Made by a program: the position numbers and the translations under genes. Shown here piece after piece: positions 20,459 to 24,128 of a stretch of DNA of 24,128 nucleotides (the first letter of the stretch is position 1; every line of letters begins with the position of its first letter). The notes beneath the pieces are model-generated. The model had not been told where the DNA came from. It ran no database searches and saw nothing but the letters and a program-made list of their open reading frames with translations. The stretch comes from VRUE01 sp035318745. Lineage in GTDB: Bacteria; Actinomycetota; Thermoleophilia; Solirubrobacterales; 70-9. The DNA is taken from NCBI GenBank assembly GCA_035318745.1, contig DATHEA010000008.1, positions 1 through 24,128 of the forward strand, given 5' to 3'.

Positions 20459-20495
20459 AACACTTCGCCACGCAAAGCGTTCGTCGCCGAGGTGT

Positions 20496-21116
20496 TCAGC
20501 GCCGCCGCTGCCAGGCCCGCTCGGTCTGCCTCGTCAGCGCCGGGTAGACGATCAAATGCCGGAACGGCTTGATCAGCGCCATGTATCCCTTGCCGAACGC
20601 GCCGCGCGGCTTGACGTAGACGGCCATCTGCCCCTGGTAGCGGCCCTCGCCCTGGTCGGCCCAGGCCAGATGCATCACGGCGTGGACGGTCCGGTTCGAC
20701 AGCTCGGCGGCGAACTCGTCGTCGGTGCGGTAGAGGGGCACGAAGGGCAGCGAGCCGAAGTTCACATCTGCCGCGGTGCCACGCAGGTCGTCCGGCAGCC
20801 GCTCGGCCAGTGAGGTTTCGCCGGTGCCCGGGATCGGCAGCTTGCCTGCGGCGCCGTCCGGATCGCTGCCGGCGGGGGCCGAGATGCCGCCGAGGTCGAA
20901 CAGCCTGCCGAGCCGATCGCGGACCCGCCAGAGGACGCGAGTGGGGAGCGAGCTCGAACTGGCCGGGTCCGAGGACGCCATCAGCTCGAGCAGCGCCGGG
21001 AAGTCGTCGGCGCCGCCCGGCGTGGGAAGCGCCCAGACGTCCTCGAGGATGAAATCGGGCGCGATCTCGCGGATCCGCCAGGGCCTGGATTCGTGTGCAG
21101 AGTTGGGAAGCCTCAT
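20496..21116 (-). CDS. DUF2867 domain protein
   Basis: A 206-aa soluble protein. Visible features are DFILEDVWALPTPGGADDFP, the loop TRVLWRVRDRLGRLFDLGG, PLYRTDDEFAAELSNRTVHA, VMHLAWADQGEGRYQGQMAV and YVKPRGAFGKGYMALIKPFR followed by HLIVYPAL. This order matches DUF2867 proteins, a START/polyketide-cyclase-like group sometimes seen with NAD-dependent epimerase domains. The function is unknown; a lipid or hydrophobic ligand is possible. The ATG at 21116 has AGGATAGG upstream. It is divergent from the DCC gene with only 26 nt between the starts, so the two promoters must overlap the partner's 5' end. Confidence 0.82.
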   Translation of the reverse strand: MRLPNSAHESRPWRIREIAPDFILEDVWALPTPGGADDFPALLELMASSDPASSSSLPTRVLWRVRDRLGRLFDLGGISAPAGSDPDGAAGKLPIPGTGETSLAERLPDDLRGTAADVNFGSLPFVPLYRTDDEFAAELSNRTVHAVMHLAWADQGEGRYQGQMAVYVKPRGAFGKGYMALIKPFRHLIVYPALTRQTERAWQRRR

Positions 21117-21142
21117 GCCTATCCTGGTCCCAACGATGGCGC

Positions 21143-21553
21143 ATGGAAGCTAGGCAGGTCGCGAGACATGAGGTTGTCATCAAGCCAGTGCTCGTCTACG
21201 ACGGGGACTGCGGGTTCTGCACGACGTGCGTGCGCCTGCTGGAGAGGATCGGACCGGATGCGGAGATCGTCGCCTGGCAGCTGACCGATCTGACCGAGCT
21301 GGGAATCACCGAGGAGCAGGCGGCCGACGCCGTGCAGCTGGTCCAGATCGACGGCACGGTCCGCTCGGGACACGAGGCGGTTGCCACGGTGCTGGGCAGC
21401 GCCGGACGGATCTGGAGGATCGCCGGGCGTGCGCTTCTCCTGCCGGGGATCTCCTGGATCGCGGCGAGGGCCTACCGGCTGATCGCGGACAACCGGTACC
21501 GGTTGCCGGGAGGCACGCCCGCCTGCGCGGTCAACGCCAAAGATCCTTCCTAG
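21143..21553 (+). CDS. DCC-family thiol-disulfide oxidoreductase (DUF393)
   Basis: A 136-aa protein with the defining motif VLVYDGDCGFCTTCVRLLER (Cys23 and Cys26, with a third Cys at 29). Next come EIVAWQLTD, a basic-hydrophobic middle (IAGRALLLPGISWIAARAYR) and the typical end RLIADNRYRLPGG. DUF393 proteins have a thioredoxin-like fold and are assumed to be thiol oxidoreductases. The start is uncertain. ATG 21143 gives a 15-residue lead; GTG 21188 would begin almost at the motif. It is convergent with the DUF1275 gene, whose stop lies 7 nt away. Confidence 0.88.
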   Translation: MEARQVARHEVVIKPVLVYDGDCGFCTTCVRLLERIGPDAEIVAWQLTDLTELGITEEQAADAVQLVQIDGTVRSGHEAVATVLGSAGRIWRIAGRALLLPGISWIAARAYRLIADNRYRLPGGTPACAVNAKDPS

Positions 21554-21560
21554 GCCGGCT

Positions 21561-22214
21561 TCAGGCCCAGGCTGGCTTACCGGCCGAGAGCCGGTGGGCG
21601 ACGAGCGCGCTGGTCGCCAGCAGCACGACGGCGATCGAGAGGGGGAGCACGAGGTTGACCTCGACGACGAGGACGGCGCCGAGCAGGGCGCCGGCGAACA
21701 TCGCCCCCACCGAGATCAGGCGGCGGGCCGGGTGGCCGCCGGGGCCGCCGGCGAGCCGCGAGTCGGCGGCGATGCCGGTCAGGGTCAGCGTCAGCACCGT
21801 GGTCGTCAGGTCGGGAACCGCGAGGCGGCGGGCGGTGGCGTTCTGGATTCCCATCGCGATCCCCAGCGGCACGATCAGCGCGTAGCGGGCGCCGCCGGAG
21901 ACGGGTTGCCCGACGATCGCCGCGACGATCACGGCGAGCAGGGCGGGGAGGACCGCGATCGCCGTCGCCGTGCGCAGCTGCCGGCCGCGGTGCGTGGCGT
22001 ACCGGCTCGCGATCCGCCCACCGGCGATTGCGCCGAGGAGGAATGCGCCCAGCGCGGCGAGCGATGCGGGGGCCGAAAGGCCGGGGGCGCCTGCCAGGGC
22101 GAAGCCTAGGAAGACGACGTTGCCGGTCATGTTGGCGACGAAGACGTGGCCGAGGGCGATGTAGCTGACGGCGTCGACGACGCCGGTGACCATCGTCAGC
22201 AGGATCAAGAGCAC
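21561..22214 (-). CDS. DUF1275 (YoaK-type) membrane protein
   Basis: A 217-aa membrane protein of about six helices. The family signature TGVVDAVSYIALGHVFVANM, then TGNVVFLGFALAGAPG, is followed by LIVPLGIAMGIQNATARRLA and VPDLTTTVLTLTLTGIAAD. DUF1275/YoaK proteins are uncharacterised inner-membrane proteins. The start is problematic. GTG 22214 is the first usable codon, but the codons just before it in frame read DVSKHGPLP, which looks like the beginning of relatives in Actinobacteria. No ATG, GTG or TTG occurs further up in that frame. Either the start is non-standard or a base has been lost. It follows the DksA-like gene on the same strand. Confidence 0.87.
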   Translation of the reverse strand: MLLILLTMVTGVVDAVSYIALGHVFVANMTGNVVFLGFALAGAPGLSAPASLAALGAFLLGAIAGGRIASRYATHRGRQLRTATAIAVLPALLAVIVAAIVGQPVSGGARYALIVPLGIAMGIQNATARRLAVPDLTTTVLTLTLTGIAADSRLAGGPGGHPARRLISVGAMFAGALLGAVLVVEVNLVLPLSIAVVLLATSALVAHRLSAGKPAWA

Positions 22215-22266
22215 CGGCAGAGGGCCGTGTTTGCTGACGTCCCACGGCCAGCGTGCCCGGCTCCGG

Positions 22267-22605
22267 TTACTCGCGGGCGCCGTGCTCCTGCTCCTCGACC
22301 GTCAGCTCCGCGGTTGGGACGGCCTCGAGTCGCTCGTCGGGAATCGCGTCGCCGCTCTGGACCGAGAGGCCGTAGGTGCCGGCGGCAAGGCGGGCCTCGG
22401 CACGCTCGACCGCGGCGAGCCGCTCTTTCAGGTCCTGGGAGCGGCCTGCGTCGAGCTCGTCCTGGTAGAGGCTCTCCGAGTTGAGGTCGCCGGGCTCGAC
22501 TCGCTCGTCCCCCTCTTCGGGGCCTTCCGCCTCGATTTTGGCGATCTCCTGCTCGACCTCCGCTCGCTCGGCGGCGAGCAGCTCTTTGGCGCGCTCGGAA
22601 TCCAC
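22267..22605 (-). CDS. DksA/TraR-family protein without zinc-finger cysteines
   Basis: A 112-aa protein. The N-terminal helical coiled coil SERAKELLAAERAEVEQEIA is followed by an acidic linker (GPEEGDERVEPGDLNSESLY). The C-terminal module GTYGLSVQSGDAIPDERLEA keeps the DksA/TraR motif 'GTYGxC..CG..I..xRLEA' but has Ser where the first two zinc Cys would be. The last pair is also missing (PTAELTVEEQ). Such Cys-less DksA/TraR proteins are known in Actinobacteria. DksA-type proteins bind the RNA polymerase secondary channel and work with (p)ppGpp. I place the start at GTG 22605, where TACGGT lies six bases upstream. TTG 22626 would add seven residues. It is divergent from lon. Confidence 0.86.
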   Translation of the reverse strand: MDSERAKELLAAERAEVEQEIAKIEAEGPEEGDERVEPGDLNSESLYQDELDAGRSQDLKERLAAVERAEARLAAGTYGLSVQSGDAIPDERLEAVPTAELTVEEQEHGARE

Positions 22606-22617
22606 GGCAACACCGTA
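22606..22617 (-). promoter_or_regulatory. leaderless promoter for DksA/TraR-like gene
   Basis: On the minus strand TACGGT (22617-22612) precedes the GTG at 22605 by 6 nt. The box and spacing are identical to those before the VOC gene at 4402. Confidence 0.42.
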
Positions 22618-22639
22618 CAGCCCCAATCCCCGGCGCGAC

Positions 22640-22668
22640 TGGACCTGGTGCGGGCATGGCGCTATCCT
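22640..22668 (+). promoter_or_regulatory. candidate lon promoter
   Basis: TGGACC (22640-22645, 4/6 match to -35), a 17-bp spacer and TATCCT (22663-22668, 4/6 to -10) lie upstream of lon. No HspR-type HAIR repeat is evident. Confidence 0.4.
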
Positions 22669-22702
22669 GTTCTGAGACTAACTACAGAAATTGGACTTAG
22701 AC

Positions 22703-24128
<1,426 letters not shown>

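Overview
The window looks like chromosomal DNA of a high-GC actinobacterium. The gene set (DUF2277, PadR, an NhaA–thioredoxin fusion, a Cys-less DksA/TraR protein, Lon, a ferritin-like/Tat gene block) and the frequent leaderless promoters fit the Thermoleophilia/Solirubrobacterales best. That placement is inference from gene content, not a phylogenetic result. Most of the DNA is very GC-rich. Three stretches are visibly less so and look like accessory insertions: about 1-1400, about 6440-7460 and about 19746-20460. No tRNA, rRNA, CRISPR array or transposase was seen.

Left part (1-5100): a possible partial gene and a hypothetical gene lie on the minus strand. A cluster of five TCCACA (DnaA-box-like) motifs precedes a coiled-coil/winged-helix protein. 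Then come a DUF2277 gene, a frameshifted SpoIIAA/STAS-like gene, a small alpha/beta-barrel-like protein, an unusual acylphosphatase–LigD phosphoesterase fusion, a small basic Rho-N/SAP-like protein, an O6-alkylguanine-DNA alkyltransferase and a glyoxalase-fold protein. The middle of this run has a DNA-repair flavour.

Region 5080-7460: a PadR regulator resembling E. coli YqjI, with TATCG-type dyads in its promoter, faces a wreck of a Tat locus. The tatC relic keeps only its first ~27 and last ~49 codons. A ferritin-like gene is fused out of frame to a tail that may come from tatA. Next is a two-gene unit of a RelA/SpoT-domain nucleotide transferase and an 80-residue protein, a candidate toxin–antitoxin-like pair.

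Region 7464-11813 (all minus strand) is a compact operon-like run. It holds an OmpR response regulator and histidine kinase (ATGA overlap), a multi-helix b-type-cytochrome-like protein, a membrane-anchored Pro/Glu rod protein, ApbE flavin transferase and a ferric-reductase-like heme membrane protein. The last three are joined by 4-nt stop/start overlaps. It looks like an extracytoplasmic redox system whose flavinylated partner is not encoded here.

Region 11880-15403 (plus strand) is a TetR–glycosyltransferase–P450–SnoaL-like block, with an inverted repeat covering the TetR promoter and start codon. It could serve small-molecule modification or detoxification. On the minus strand follow a SET-domain methyltransferase, DegV and an aldo/keto reductase. 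NhaA–thioredoxin is divergent from the SET gene.

Right part (19746-24128): two small lower-GC genes, DUF2867, a DCC-type thiol oxidoreductase, a DUF1275/YoaK membrane protein, a Cys-less DksA/TraR protein, and the 5' part of lon running off the edge. Seven starts across the window share the pattern TANNNT-like -10 box, then 6-7 nt, then ATG/GTG. This suggests leaderless transcription is common in this organism.
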